Source: Flavobacterium rivuli WB 3.3-2 = DSM 21788 (GTDB lineage Bacteria > Bacteroidota > Bacteroidia > Flavobacteriales > Flavobacteriaceae). From it: a stretch of 64,000 nt of DNA. The notes beneath the pieces are model-generated. The model worked only from the letters and a program-made list of their open reading frames with translations. It ran no database searches and had not been told where the DNA came from. Numbering within the stretch: position 1 is the stretch's first letter; every line of letters begins with the position of its first letter. The stretch lies in NCBI RefSeq assembly GCF_000378485.1, contig NZ_KB899972.1:62001-126000 (forward strand), in the 5' to 3' direction. The position numbers and the translations under genes were made by a program. Of the stretch, positions 16,399-25,204 are shown piece by piece.

Positions 16399-17376
16399 TT
16401 AAAGGGGTATTGCGACACGCAATGTTGGCCTTACACCTTGGGTAGTATTCTTGGCTAAGGTTTCAAAAAATACTTTACCCTCTATTAATAACCCTGCACG
16501 GCCTGTGTAAATAAGCCCGGGCCCGTAACCTAACACCTGTTGTTTAGTGCTTTGCATACCATACTGGTTCGTATAATAGTTATGGTCGCCATCATAGCTG
16601 TCCTGGTTTAACTGCGCTAAATAGTAGGCAGCGGCTTCTATGTGCAGGTTTTTAATAAGCGCAACTTCAATAGAGTAATTACCATTATAAAAAGCTCCGG
16701 GCTTATCCTGTTTCCCTATTACGTGGGTGTTGTAGTTAAACTGGTTTCTTGCACTAATACTTACTTTTTGGTTAATAATTAATGTAAAAGCATGGTATGC
16801 GCCCACGCTGACAAGGTGTGCAGAAGGATTTATTGCATACTCTTTACTATATGAGCCTATAGGAATCGATACATCCAGCTCTGCCCTATGCGAAAATGGT
16901 TTGCCAAAAAGTTTTTTATCGCTCCATTGTATGGCGGTGCCCTGTACTATATCACCCAACATGGAAGGATTGAACGTGGGTGCTTCTCCACTTTGAGAAG
17001 TAGCAGTAATTTTTACTACAGGTATTAGTACCGTGAATCCTAAATTGCCTCCCAAGAGTTTTACTGGTGTGAGGTAAATAAACTGATGCATAGACAGTAA
17101 AGAATTTATTTTAAGGTCGGAACCTGAATCTTTTCCCGCAGAATTATTAAACTGGTGGGTTTCATAAGCCTGCATATAGTTTACATATACAAAGCCCGGC
17201 TTGCCAGCAATACCGTCGTACATATTAGCCAGGCCAAGGTTAGTAGGTGGCAATACAGGATCTTGTGCATAGGCAAATTTTGCTGTAGTAATAAAGAGTA
17301 TAAATAGCAGGCCAGCACTTAGTAATCTCTGCCCGTTTTGTTTATCAGTATTATATAATGTAAAAGTTGTTTTCAT
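16399..17376 (-). CDS. Outer-membrane transporter, phenol MetA-degradation type
   Basis: 325 residues from the ATG at 17376. The ATG at 17460 is excluded because the -7 box (17409-17416) lies inside that extension. A signal peptide (ending AKFAYAQ) is followed by a beta-barrel resembling the Phenol_MetA_deg/SphA family, with LPPTNLGLANMYDGIAGKPG at the mature start, alternating aromatic strands, and a terminal strand PTLRVAIPL. Members are thought to admit hydrophobic or aromatic compounds across the outer membrane. It leads an operon with two SnoaL-like genes, which suggests import coupled to conversion. Confidence 0.78.
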   Translation of the reverse strand: MKTTFTLYNTDKQNGQRLLSAGLLFILFITTAKFAYAQDPVLPPTNLGLANMYDGIAGKPGFVYVNYMQAYETHQFNNSAGKDSGSDLKINSLLSMHQFIYLTPVKLLGGNLGFTVLIPVVKITATSQSGEAPTFNPSMLGDIVQGTAIQWSDKKLFGKPFSHRAELDVSIPIGSYSKEYAINPSAHLVSVGAYHAFTLIINQKVSISARNQFNYNTHVIGKQDKPGAFYNGNYSIEVALIKNLHIEAAAYYLAQLNQDSYDGDHNYYTNQYGMQSTKQQVLGYGPGLIYTGRAGLLIEGKVFFETLAKNTTQGVRPTLRVAIPL

Positions 17377-17408
17377 ACCGGTGGTTAAATAATAGATTAG
17401 CAACACTA

Positions 17409-17474
17409 CAAAACTATTATTTAGACACCTGGCCGGGGTTGACGTATGATAAGAAATCAATTGACCTATATCAA
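17409..17474 (-). promoter_or_regulatory. FNR-like promoter of the outer-membrane channel operon
   Basis: Reverse strand: full box at 17461-17474 (shared with the divergent promoter), second site TTGACGTATGATAA read from the + strand (17439-17452), exactly 22 nt, then -7 box TAGTTTTG (17409-17416). Confidence 0.75.
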
Positions 17475-17526
17475 TGACTTACTTATCATATATCAATGGC
17501 TGCCGAAGCGGCTTTACTGAACTTTG
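17461..17526 (+). promoter_or_regulatory. FNR-like promoter of the hydrolase operon
   Basis: Shared box TTGACCTATATCAA (17461-17474), half-site ending ATATCAA (17483-17496), exactly 22 nt, then -7 box GAACTTTG (17519-17526). It fixes the real hydrolase start downstream, at 17592. Confidence 0.75.
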
Positions 17527-17591
17527 ACCTATCAAAATATCAATATTTTGAAAAATATAAGTCGAAACCATCACCCCTAAAACTTTTAAAA

Positions 17592-18635
17592 ATGGAAACT
17601 AAAAAACAATCCTTCAATTCCCTACACAATATGTACGCGGGATCATTAAAATCATTTGTAAAGCAACTCTTTATAGTAGTGCTTTTAACTTTTACCATGC
17701 AGAATGCCGTTGCCCAGAATACTAAATATTCTAAAAAAGAACTTTCGGATGAAGCCCTTGTAAAAATGCTTCCGGGATTTAAAAACGGTACTGCAACCGT
17801 AAATGGTATAAAAATACATTATGTAGCCGGTGGGCATGGTAAGCCTTTAGTGCTCTTGCCGGGATGGCCCCAAACCTGGTGGTCATACCATAAAATTATG
17901 CCAGAATTAGCAAAAAACTATTATGTAATTGCTGTTGATATAAGGGGAATGGGTTCGTCTGACAGGCCGCAAACAGGCTACGATAAAAAAACTATGGCTA
18001 AAGATGTGGCTGAACTGGTACACAGCCTTGGGTTTGAAAAAGCATTTATCGCCGGGCACGACATTGGTGCACAGGTTGCCTTTAGCGTTGCCGCAAACCA
18101 TCCGGATATTACCGAAAAATTAATTATTATGGATGTACCACACCCTGACGATTCGTTTGCATCGACATTAATGCTTCCGGCGGTGGATACACCAACCGAT
18201 AAGTTAGACCCTGCAAAGCCGTATTTATGGTGGTTTGCCTTCAACCAGGTAAATGGTATGCCCGAAGAGATACTCTTAGGAAGGATAGCAGCTTTTCAAA
18301 AATATGTTTTCAACTATTTATTATTCGATGAAAGTGCACTGAGCTCATTTGACAGGGCAGTATATGCCGCAGCTTACGATAGCCGCGATGGTATAAGGGC
18401 TGGAAACGGATGGTATAAAGCATTCCCACAGGATATACTCGATTATAAGGATTATGCCAAATTACAAATGCCTGTTTTGGCAATAGGCGGCCCCGGCTAT
18501 AACTGGCTGCAATATGTAATGCCTGCCAAAACAACCAACCTTAAAGTTGTAAAAGCCGAAGGGAGTGGGCATTTTGTAGCAGAGGAAAAACCACAAATAG
18601 TAATTGACTATATTAAAGGGTTTTTAAATCAATAA
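17592..18635 (+). CDS. Alpha/beta hydrolase, epoxide-hydrolase/dehalogenase type, secreted
   Basis: 347 residues from the ATG at 17592; an ATG at 17496 lies upstream of the -7 box and cannot be used by this promoter. A membrane/signal segment (IVVLLTFTMQNAVAQ) is followed by a complete hydrolase fold: LLPGWPQTWW (oxyanion), nucleophile Asp in GHDIGAQVAFS, and the catalytic His in GSGHFVAEEKP. Asp rather than Ser indicates hydrolysis through an ester intermediate, as in epoxide hydrolases or dehalogenases. The DUF305 gene starts 8 nt later, then the beta-propeller gene. The partial gene at 1-480 is a distant paralogue. Confidence 0.88.
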   Translation: METKKQSFNSLHNMYAGSLKSFVKQLFIVVLLTFTMQNAVAQNTKYSKKELSDEALVKMLPGFKNGTATVNGIKIHYVAGGHGKPLVLLPGWPQTWWSYHKIMPELAKNYYVIAVDIRGMGSSDRPQTGYDKKTMAKDVAELVHSLGFEKAFIAGHDIGAQVAFSVAANHPDITEKLIIMDVPHPDDSFASTLMLPAVDTPTDKLDPAKPYLWWFAFNQVNGMPEEILLGRIAAFQKYVFNYLLFDESALSSFDRAVYAAAYDSRDGIRAGNGWYKAFPQDILDYKDYAKLQMPVLAIGGPGYNWLQYVMPAKTTNLKVVKAEGSGHFVAEEKPQIVIDYIKGFLNQ

Positions 18636-18643
18636 TCATAACC

Positions 18644-19258
18644 ATGGTACAGCAAATTTATAGTACAAAAATATATGCAGTGCTTGTGTTTTTATTTGCG
18701 GTACATACCGCAGGAGCACAACATCATCATGACATGCCTGCAATGGACAAAAATGTCTACTTATCCATAATGGATACTATGATGGTAAACATGGACAAAG
18801 CATTGGGTGCTGCAACAATTGAGGCTGATTTTGTAAATCAAATGATTCCGCATCATGAAGGCGCAGTCGCGATGGCTAAGTATGAGATTAAAAACGGTAA
18901 AGACTTTGCTATGATACAGCTTGCCAAAAGCATTTTGCAGGAACAGACGATTGAACTTCAACAAATGCGTATCTGGATAAAACAGCCCTTTGCCCCCTCT
19001 GTGCCGGTCACAAAAACATACCCCGGCGAGATGCAGCATACAATGGATATCATGATGCAAAATATGCCTGATAATGCTATGCTTAACAATCCTGACAGAG
19101 CTTTTGCAATGGTTATGCTTCCGCATCATCAGGCAGCGATAGATATGGCCAAAGTGCTGCTTAAATATTCTAAAAACAGCATAGCCACTTCTTTTGCCAA
19201 ACACTTAATATCATCAGAACAAATAGAAATAGAACAAATGCAATTATACATTAAATAA
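18644..19258 (+). CDS. Secreted protein with two DUF305 domains
   Basis: 204 residues with a signal peptide (about 1-25, ending AGAQ) and an HHHDMPAMD segment. Two DUF305 repeats follow, marked by MIPHHEGAVAMAKYEI near residue 67 and MLPHHQAAIDMAKVLL near residue 160. DUF305 is a ferritin-like helical domain; its His-His and Met residues suggest copper or other metal binding, which is inference. It sits 8 nt after the hydrolase gene and 1 nt before the propeller gene. A second, membrane-anchored DUF305 protein is encoded at 55293-55751. Confidence 0.87.
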   Translation: MVQQIYSTKIYAVLVFLFAVHTAGAQHHHDMPAMDKNVYLSIMDTMMVNMDKALGAATIEADFVNQMIPHHEGAVAMAKYEIKNGKDFAMIQLAKSILQEQTIELQQMRIWIKQPFAPSVPVTKTYPGEMQHTMDIMMQNMPDNAMLNNPDRAFAMVMLPHHQAAIDMAKVLLKYSKNSIATSFAKHLISSEQIEIEQMQLYIK

Positions 19259-19259
19259 T

Positions 19260-20669
19260 ATGAAGACACTAAAAAATTCTTTAATAGCTGTGGCTGCGTT
19301 TATTACCGGTGCAGTAACCGCACAAAGCCATGACAGCCATGACAGGGTATATACTGCCAACCAGGTTTCTAACACCGTTTCGGTAATTAACCCTGCTACA
19401 AACACTTTTCTCGGAGAGATAAGGCTTGGAAAACCGTATCCAAATGTGTTGAGTCCACTCTACAAAGGGGAGGCGCTGGTACACGGGCTTCGGTATTCTA
19501 AAGAAAAGAAAATGCTGGCCGTAGTTTCTATAGGCTCTAATGCAGTAACGCTTATTTCTACCGAGACAAATAAAGTGCTTAAAACCATTTACATTGGGCG
19601 GGCTCCGCACGAACCAACCTTTACGCCCGATAGCAAACAAATATGGGTATCGGTACGGGGTGAGGCCTACGTAAGTGTTATTGATGTCGAGAAAATGGAA
19701 GAGGTAAAACGTGTTTCCGTTGCCGACGGCCCAGGCATGATATCTTTTTCTCCAGACGGTTCCACTGCCTATGTGTGCTCGAGTTTTACCCCAGAACTTG
19801 CTATAGTTAGAACTTCTGATTATCAGATAGTAAAAAGAATACCGGTTACAAGCCCTTTCTCTCCTAATATATTTACAAGCCCCGATGGTAAATGGGTTGC
19901 CTTAACACATAAAGATACCGGCAAGGTAACTGTAATAGATACTAAAGATAATACAATAGCAAAAGTTATAACCACAGGGCCAATTACTAACCACGTTACT
20001 TTTATCATAATTAATAAAGAGTTGATAATGCTGGTAACTGTAGGGGGAGAAAATAAGGTAAAGGCATACAATGTTGCAAAAGATTTTAAGTTACAAAACA
20101 CAACAGATGTAGGTGCGCTACCACACGGTATCTGGCCATCGCCCGATGGAAAGCGATTATATGTAGGCATTGAATATGGCGACCAGGTACAGGCTATAGA
20201 CTTAAGCACCATGAAGGTTATAGCCACAATTGCTATTGGGCAAAGCCCGCAGGCATTGGTATATGCAGACAATGCTGTTACAGATGTAAATAATACAACA
20301 GCGTTAAGCCCCTTAAATGATCGAACTGCTACACAGGTTATAGCGTTTAAAAATACTACTGAAGGTAGCACGCTAAAAGGAAGGATAGCGGTGAGGAGCA
20401 TTGGTTTGGCAGATCTTGTAGAACAGTCTTTTGGAGGGCTAAAGCCTAAAACTGCCTATATACTTGCGCTTTCTAAATCAGCATCACAGCCTTACACAGC
20501 TGACTACGAAGTAAATTCATTCATTTCAGATGATAAGGGTGCTTATGCCGGGCAATCTACAGGGCTGGTAAAATCGTTAGAGGCTGACAGTACTATAGAT
20601 TACATGAATGTGGTGCTTATCGAGAAACAAACTGCGGAAGCCGTATTGATTGGTAGTCTTCAGAATTGA
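19260..20669 (+). CDS. YncE-like beta-propeller, secreted
   Basis: 469 residues. A signal peptide (about 1-21) precedes seven propeller-like repeats with the YVTN pattern: VYTANQVSNTVSVINPATN at the start, then VSVIDVEKMEEV, FSPDGSTAYV, VTVIDTKDN and WPSPDGKRLYVG. From about residue 345 a separate beta-rich domain follows, with no clear family. YncE-type propellers are periplasmic and bind DNA, metals or protein partners. The start is 1 nt after the DUF305 stop, so the pair is translationally coupled and probably forms a periplasmic complex or pathway. Confidence 0.85.
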   Translation: MKTLKNSLIAVAAFITGAVTAQSHDSHDRVYTANQVSNTVSVINPATNTFLGEIRLGKPYPNVLSPLYKGEALVHGLRYSKEKKMLAVVSIGSNAVTLISTETNKVLKTIYIGRAPHEPTFTPDSKQIWVSVRGEAYVSVIDVEKMEEVKRVSVADGPGMISFSPDGSTAYVCSSFTPELAIVRTSDYQIVKRIPVTSPFSPNIFTSPDGKWVALTHKDTGKVTVIDTKDNTIAKVITTGPITNHVTFIIINKELIMLVTVGGENKVKAYNVAKDFKLQNTTDVGALPHGIWPSPDGKRLYVGIEYGDQVQAIDLSTMKVIATIAIGQSPQALVYADNAVTDVNNTTALSPLNDRTATQVIAFKNTTEGSTLKGRIAVRSIGLADLVEQSFGGLKPKTAYILALSKSASQPYTADYEVNSFISDDKGAYAGQSTGLVKSLEADSTIDYMNVVLIEKQTAEAVLIGSLQN

Positions 20670-20741
20670 TGTAACGGATTCAATATAGGAGATTTGATAC
20701 CAAAATGCTCAAATAAAATTTAATACAATAAATCTAAAATT

Positions 20742-21137
20742 ATGAAATCTGATTCAATAAAAACTACAGACACACCATTGTATGCAGTAAGCCATGATAA
20801 AACAATACCAACCCAAATTTTGGTAAGCGCCTATTACCGTGTACACCCAGATGACCGGCAAACATTTATAGATGCTGTAATACCGGATATGACCGCAGCA
20901 GTTACTATGCCTGGATGTATATATTACGCCTTTGCACAAGATGTTAGAGACCCAAATACATTTCACCTTCTGGAAGGATGGGCTGATAAAGAGGCTTATG
21001 AATACCACGAAAATGCTGATACCTTTTTAACTGCCCTAAGCATTGTAGTTAAAAATGTCAAGATACTGGACCGTCAGGGTATTCGTTATGATGTTGCGAA
21101 GCAGCATATCGACGACCCTCGTGGTAAAGTCGAGTAA
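20742..21137 (+). CDS. Antibiotic-biosynthesis-monooxygenase-type (ABM) protein
   Basis: 131 residues. The ABM ferredoxin-like fold is visible from about residue 25: VSAYYRVHPDDRQTFIDAV, then PGCIYYAFAQDVRDPNTF and LLEGWADKEAYEYH. Such dimeric proteins act on quinols or other phenolic substrates, or degrade small carbonyls (YgiN-like). The gene is 72 nt after the propeller gene in the same direction and may be the last gene of that operon. There is no clear terminator between them. Confidence 0.85.
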   Translation: MKSDSIKTTDTPLYAVSHDKTIPTQILVSAYYRVHPDDRQTFIDAVIPDMTAAVTMPGCIYYAFAQDVRDPNTFHLLEGWADKEAYEYHENADTFLTALSIVVKNVKILDRQGIRYDVAKQHIDDPRGKVE

Positions 21138-21220
21138 TTCGGAAAATTAAATTCTACATATTAAATATATTCCTCTTTAAGTAGCAGATACATACATCAC
21201 TAATTAAGGAGGAATTTGTT

Positions 21221-23458
21221 TTATGCTGTTTCACATGCGTCCCTGTTATCCAAAAAGCAATCCTTAATAAATGAAGTTTTTATAACTGTGCCGTTATTAT
21301 TATGTATGGTAAACTCGCCGTCTAAGTCTTCGCTTAATCCCCGTATAAGGGTCATGCCAAGCGAAGTAGATTCTGAAATATCATAATTGTCAGGCATGCC
21401 TATTCCGTTATCTCGAATAATTAATTCATATACCTCATCATGTTTATGGGCAAGGCTGATTTTTATTTTGCCATTTGTCCTGTCTTTAAAGGCATATTTC
21501 ATGGCATTTGTAATAGCTTCGTTTAAGATTAGCCCAACAGGTACTGCCTGGCTCACATCAAGGTCGATGTTGTCTACCTTAACTTCAAAAATTATATTAC
21601 CTGTATCAAAGCTATCTTTTAAATTCGATACAAGGTCATGTATGTAAGCAACCATACCAATTGAAGCTAAATTCTCTGACTGGTAAAGCTTTTGATGAAT
21701 CAGCGAAATCGAATTTACCCTGTGCTGGCTATCGCGGATGGCCGTAAGTGCAGCCTTATCCTTTAAGTAATGCGACTGGCTGTTTAGCAGGCTCATTACT
21801 ATTTGAAGGTTGTTTTTTACCCTGTGGTGTATCTCTTTAAGCAGCCATTCCTTCTCTGTAACCAACTTGCCTAAAGATTTATTTTTGGCTTCAATTTCAA
21901 GTTGTTTAACCTGCAATTGATCGTTGTGTTTTTTCCTGTTCCTGTTCCGCCAGTACAACGCTCCGGCTATGACTACCACTAACCCTAAAAGAAGTATTAC
22001 TACAACGATGGTGCGTCGTTCATTTTCTACAACAGCTTTTTGTAGCAGGCCTTCTTTAGTCAGTAATTGTATGTTGTTGTCTTTTTTAACACTTTCATAT
22101 TCGGTTTGATAATGGGATATTTGGTTTGATTTAATCTCGTTAAAGAGGCTGTCTTTAATTCGTATATAAGCCTGATAATTTTTAATCGCAGATGTGAGAT
22201 TACCCTGAACAGAATCTAACAAAAATTCATTTCGGTAATTGTCCCTTATAGACTGGGCAAGGCCCATTTCTTTCGCTAATGGTTTTGCTATATTTAAATA
22301 GAAACGGGCTTTGGTATAATTTTTTATCTTGTAGTAATGAATCATGGCAGAGTTATAAATAGCATTCCTATGATATTCAGCAATAGATTCCCTATTTTTA
22401 TCAGCAAATCGTAACATCTCCATACAATATTTTTCCGACACAGCTGTCTCCCCCAATTTATCAGAAATTTGGATAATGCTCGACCATTTCATTACTTTAC
22501 ATGGCACCTCATCACATTGATAGGTTTTAAATATTTTATTAATAAAGATCTTTGTTTCTTTGGTTCTTCCTGGTTGGCTATACATATCTGTAAAAACACT
22601 GTAGGCAGCGGTATATATAGCTATAATATCTGTATCTTTTATAGCATAGTCAAGTGCTTTTCGGGAATAGTTTTCTGATGTTTTATAATTTTTAAGATAA
22701 TTGTAAGTATCACCCACAGTGTTGTAATAATAGAACAAATTGTTGTTCGTCGAACCATTCTTCTCACCCTCTTTTATAGCTTTTAAACCATATTTAATGG
22801 CCATATCATACATACCTAAAACATTATAGCCGTCTGCGAGATTACCATAAATCTTGTCTGGTGTATGGATATGTAAAGTGCTATATAATCTTACAGCCTC
22901 TTCACCACAGGCTATTCCCTCAGAAAATTTGTTGAAATTGTAATATTCACCACTAATATTCCCAAGTAATTCAGCAAGCTCTTCTTTACCCGAAAATTTA
23001 CGGGCTGCTTTAATAGATTGCTCTGCATATTCAAGTGCTTTGTCCTCGCCGGTATATGCATTACTTAACTGCATATAGCATAAAGCTTCCATTTGTGTAA
23101 GCCTGCTTTTTTTAGCTAAATTAATTGCTTTGGTCGCAAATGTCCTGGCTTTCTGTATTTCATTTGTGGTGACGTAGGCTTTAGCCATACCCGCAAAATA
23201 AAATACCTTACCTCTTGTATAATTAATTTCATTACTTAATGCATAGGCCGAATTTAGAAGATAGAAAATGCTGTCTTTAGCACTTTCACCTTTATTATCT
23301 ATAAAATAGGAAGCGAGTGAAGTGAGGTTTTTTACCCGGGAAGTATCGGGTAAATCCATTTTAGATTCCGCTTTTATTTCACTGTAAGACACCCTTTGAG
23401 CAAAGCAGGATAAGGTTGTAAAAAGCAATAAAAAAAGCAGGCAGGTTATATTTTTCAT
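21221..23458 (-). CDS. TPR-containing membrane histidine kinase, HisKA_2 type
   Basis: 745 residues. A signal peptide (ending CFAQ) leads into a periplasmic domain of about 8 tetratricopeptide repeats (about 40-430), a coiled-coil stretch, one membrane helix (about 480-502), a HisKA_2 box with His in EIHHRVKNNLQIVMSLL (near 545) and an ATPase domain (NEAITNAMKYAF, IRDNGIGMPD). It is an orphan: no response regulator lies next to it. Its catalytic half is close to the kinase at 13504-14346, including the shared ending with NNNGTVIK, so the sigma54 regulator or a LytTR protein elsewhere may be the partner. Confidence 0.92.
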   Translation of the reverse strand: MKNITCLLFLLLFTTLSCFAQRVSYSEIKAESKMDLPDTSRVKNLTSLASYFIDNKGESAKDSIFYLLNSAYALSNEINYTRGKVFYFAGMAKAYVTTNEIQKARTFATKAINLAKKSRLTQMEALCYMQLSNAYTGEDKALEYAEQSIKAARKFSGKEELAELLGNISGEYYNFNKFSEGIACGEEAVRLYSTLHIHTPDKIYGNLADGYNVLGMYDMAIKYGLKAIKEGEKNGSTNNNLFYYYNTVGDTYNYLKNYKTSENYSRKALDYAIKDTDIIAIYTAAYSVFTDMYSQPGRTKETKIFINKIFKTYQCDEVPCKVMKWSSIIQISDKLGETAVSEKYCMEMLRFADKNRESIAEYHRNAIYNSAMIHYYKIKNYTKARFYLNIAKPLAKEMGLAQSIRDNYRNEFLLDSVQGNLTSAIKNYQAYIRIKDSLFNEIKSNQISHYQTEYESVKKDNNIQLLTKEGLLQKAVVENERRTIVVVILLLGLVVVIAGALYWRNRNRKKHNDQLQVKQLEIEAKNKSLGKLVTEKEWLLKEIHHRVKNNLQIVMSLLNSQSHYLKDKAALTAIRDSQHRVNSISLIHQKLYQSENLASIGMVAYIHDLVSNLKDSFDTGNIIFEVKVDNIDLDVSQAVPVGLILNEAITNAMKYAFKDRTNGKIKISLAHKHDEVYELIIRDNGIGMPDNYDISESTSLGMTLIRGLSEDLDGEFTIHNNNGTVIKTSFIKDCFLDNRDACETA

Positions 23459-23615
23459 TCAGTTGTTTATTGGTTAAACACTGTGCTAAAAATAGGTTAA
23501 AAAGGAATTAAAGCTTAAAAATATCTTACAAATTATCTTGTTAAATTGTCTTGCTTGCAACATTATTGACTGTCATATAGTAACTTTCATATTATATTTT
23601 TATTACATTAAAAAA

Positions 23616-23649
23616 AAGCAACATTTTGATGCTACTCAAAATATTGCTT
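23616..23649 (-). terminator. Terminator of the isochorismatase-like gene
   Basis: AAGCAACATTTTG/CAAAATATTGCTT, 12 pairs with one mismatch, followed on the reverse strand by eight Ts. Confidence 0.75.
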
Positions 23650-23661
23650 AAATAAGTTTTA

Positions 23662-24315
23662 TTAATGTGTTGCTGGTTGTGTGGCGAGAAGCTGTAATTC
23701 CCAGGCTAATGCCACACCGCTTGCACCACCATGCTCTAAAATAACTCCTCCTAAGGCGTTAGCTGTATCTAACCGCGCCCAGTCGCGCTGCCATTCGCCT
23801 GCTACTGCCATCCAGTTAATAGGCACAACACCGGCCTGAATCATACGACGTATGGCCATATCGTGTGCTTCTGTTGTTACAGCACCGCACGCATCAGTAA
23901 CTACAAATACATCATAGCCTTCGCCAATTGCTTGAATTGCTGGCATTACTACGCATATTTCGGTAAAAAGACCAGCTAGAATAAGTTGCTTACGCCCACT
24001 AGCTTTTACTTTGTTGGTAACGTTCGGATCTTGCCATGTGTTAATTAAGGTACGGTTTATTGGTTTTTGATCCGGAAATACATCCTGAAGCCCCTTGATA
24101 ATGTTGCCGCCACGTTCTTCTATGACTGTTGTAAGAATTGTGGGTACATTATACACTTTTGCCGTCTTAGCCAGGCCAACTACATTGTTAATTATAATTG
24201 TAGGTTCGTGGCTGTTAATGTTTGTAAACTGATACGGTTGGTGGTCAATTAACACAACGATACTGTCTTCTGGGCGTAGTAGGCCTTCAAGGCCTGTTTT
24301 AATAATTTTTTGCAT
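23662..24315 (-). CDS. Isochorismatase-family hydrolase, YcaC-like
   Basis: 217 residues. The expected triad is visible: Asp in VVLIDHQPYQF near residue 23, Lys in SGRKQLILAGL near 110 and Cys in TEICVVMPA near 121. The C-terminal part with WMAVAGEWQRDWAR is typical of YcaC-related hydrolases, which are cytosolic oligomers of uncertain substrate. The gene is transcribed alone; a terminator follows directly. Its upstream region lacks the FNR-like layout of the other module-1 genes. Confidence 0.88.
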   Translation of the reverse strand: MQKIIKTGLEGLLRPEDSIVVLIDHQPYQFTNINSHEPTIIINNVVGLAKTAKVYNVPTILTTVIEERGGNIIKGLQDVFPDQKPINRTLINTWQDPNVTNKVKASGRKQLILAGLFTEICVVMPAIQAIGEGYDVFVVTDACGAVTTEAHDMAIRRMIQAGVVPINWMAVAGEWQRDWARLDTANALGGVILEHGGASGVALAWELQLLATQPATH

Positions 24316-24623
24316 GTGATTTAATATTATTATTATTTGTTAGACAACTAATATTCAATGTAATTAGCTTAAACATTTGTATACAATCACCAGTCCAAAA
24401 TATTAAAAAACTGAATATAAGAAAGTTATAATTGGCACCGTGGTTTGAGTTCCTATGATATATCGTGATTTATTACACAGCCAACGTAAAGCCGTTATAA
24501 TGTTTTGTAAAACTGTTGTCTTTTAGATAAAACAGAAGTACATTCATTACATCTTTCGTATAATGCTTAATTGTGCTATTAGTAAGAGCTAGGATTCTGT
24601 CACTTTTGACACAATTTACAAAT
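24316..24623. other. Intergenic, 308 bp
   Basis: Upstream region of the isochorismatase-like gene. It contains TGATATATCG (24456-24465), similar to the palindromes beside the Crp/Fnr genes. No -7 box of good quality and no ORF were found. Confidence 0.4.
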
Positions 24624-24873
24624 TTACTGCAAAAACATTAATTCTACTTCACTTCTATAACCCGGATGGTAACATGGCGTATATTTTATATACCCCATTA
24701 CCTGAAGTTCCTTAAAATATTTATGGAATGTTGGTAAGGTTTTGATATGGGAAAGTGCCATGATTTTACTGCGGCTAACCTTTATAATTTTCGGTTGACC
24801 TTTCCTGTAAATAAACCGAACTTCATTGCCCCCTTCACCGATTAAAACTGTTGGAAAGGGGTCAATGTAATTA
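24624..24873 (-). pseudogene. Fragment of a mobile-element accessory protein
   Basis: The reverse strand encodes about 80 residues with a natural stop at 24624-24626: LIGEGGNEVRFIYRKGQ, then SKIMALSHIKTLPTFHKY and YIKYTPCYHPGYRSEVEL. From memory this block is common in small proteins that accompany integrases and mobilisation genes in Bacteroidota. There is no start codon; the 5' side runs into an insertion-element end (24840-24881). It is a truncated remnant at the end of module 1. Confidence 0.6.
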
Positions 24874-24881
24874 ATTTATCC
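24840..24881. mobile_element. Solo end of an insertion-element-like repeat
   Basis: ATTAAAACTGTTGGAAAGGG onward, with GGGGTCAATGTAATTA, matches the right 41 bp of the two longer copies at 27276-27399 and 43345-43470. Only this end is present. Confidence 0.6.
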
Positions 24882-24987
24882 ACCAATAACCAAAAATGAC
24901 ATTTTCGCTAAAATCATCGATTTCGGACGAAATAATCCCTTGTGTAATATTTGAAGCTATTGAAACTCAAACACCACTAAACTCTTT

Positions 24988-25204
24988 GTGTTCGATAAAC
25001 CCTCATACATTAAAAATAGACGTTTTATTGCTAATTTTAGTACTAACTATTGACCAATCTTACAATTTAATAATAAATTCAATGTTCTAAAAATATAAAT
25101 AAAAAGCGTTATGATTTATATTAAAGTATTTGCATGTACTTTAACATCATCAAACAGATTTAAAATAGGAACAAGGTGTTCGACTGTGATCCCTGACAGC
25201 CCAC
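24988..25204 (+). repeat. Tripartite TGTTCGA element, copy A (right part replaced by integrase module)
   Basis: Left motif TGTTCGATAAACCCTCA at 24989, then 188 nt to the TGTTCGA of the 30-bp core (25175-25204: GGTGTTCGACTGTG ... GACAGCCCAC). A hairpin TTAAAGTA/TACTTTAA lies between. In copies B-D the core is followed by a GAAA hairpin and a third motif; here the sequence changes right at GCCCAC to the integrase-module flank. The junction mirrors that at tRNA-Val, so this copy appears to have been used as an integration target. Confidence 0.75.

Noticed and set aside
18761..19204. Reverse-strand ORF opposite the DUF305 gene
   Set aside because: It has no family likeness and lies wholly within a well-supported gene.
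25175..25204. A truncated tRNA gene at the core repeat
   Set aside because: There is no cloverleaf, and extra bases between GTTCGA and CCCT break the T-stem; only the 3'-end-like order of motifs is shared.
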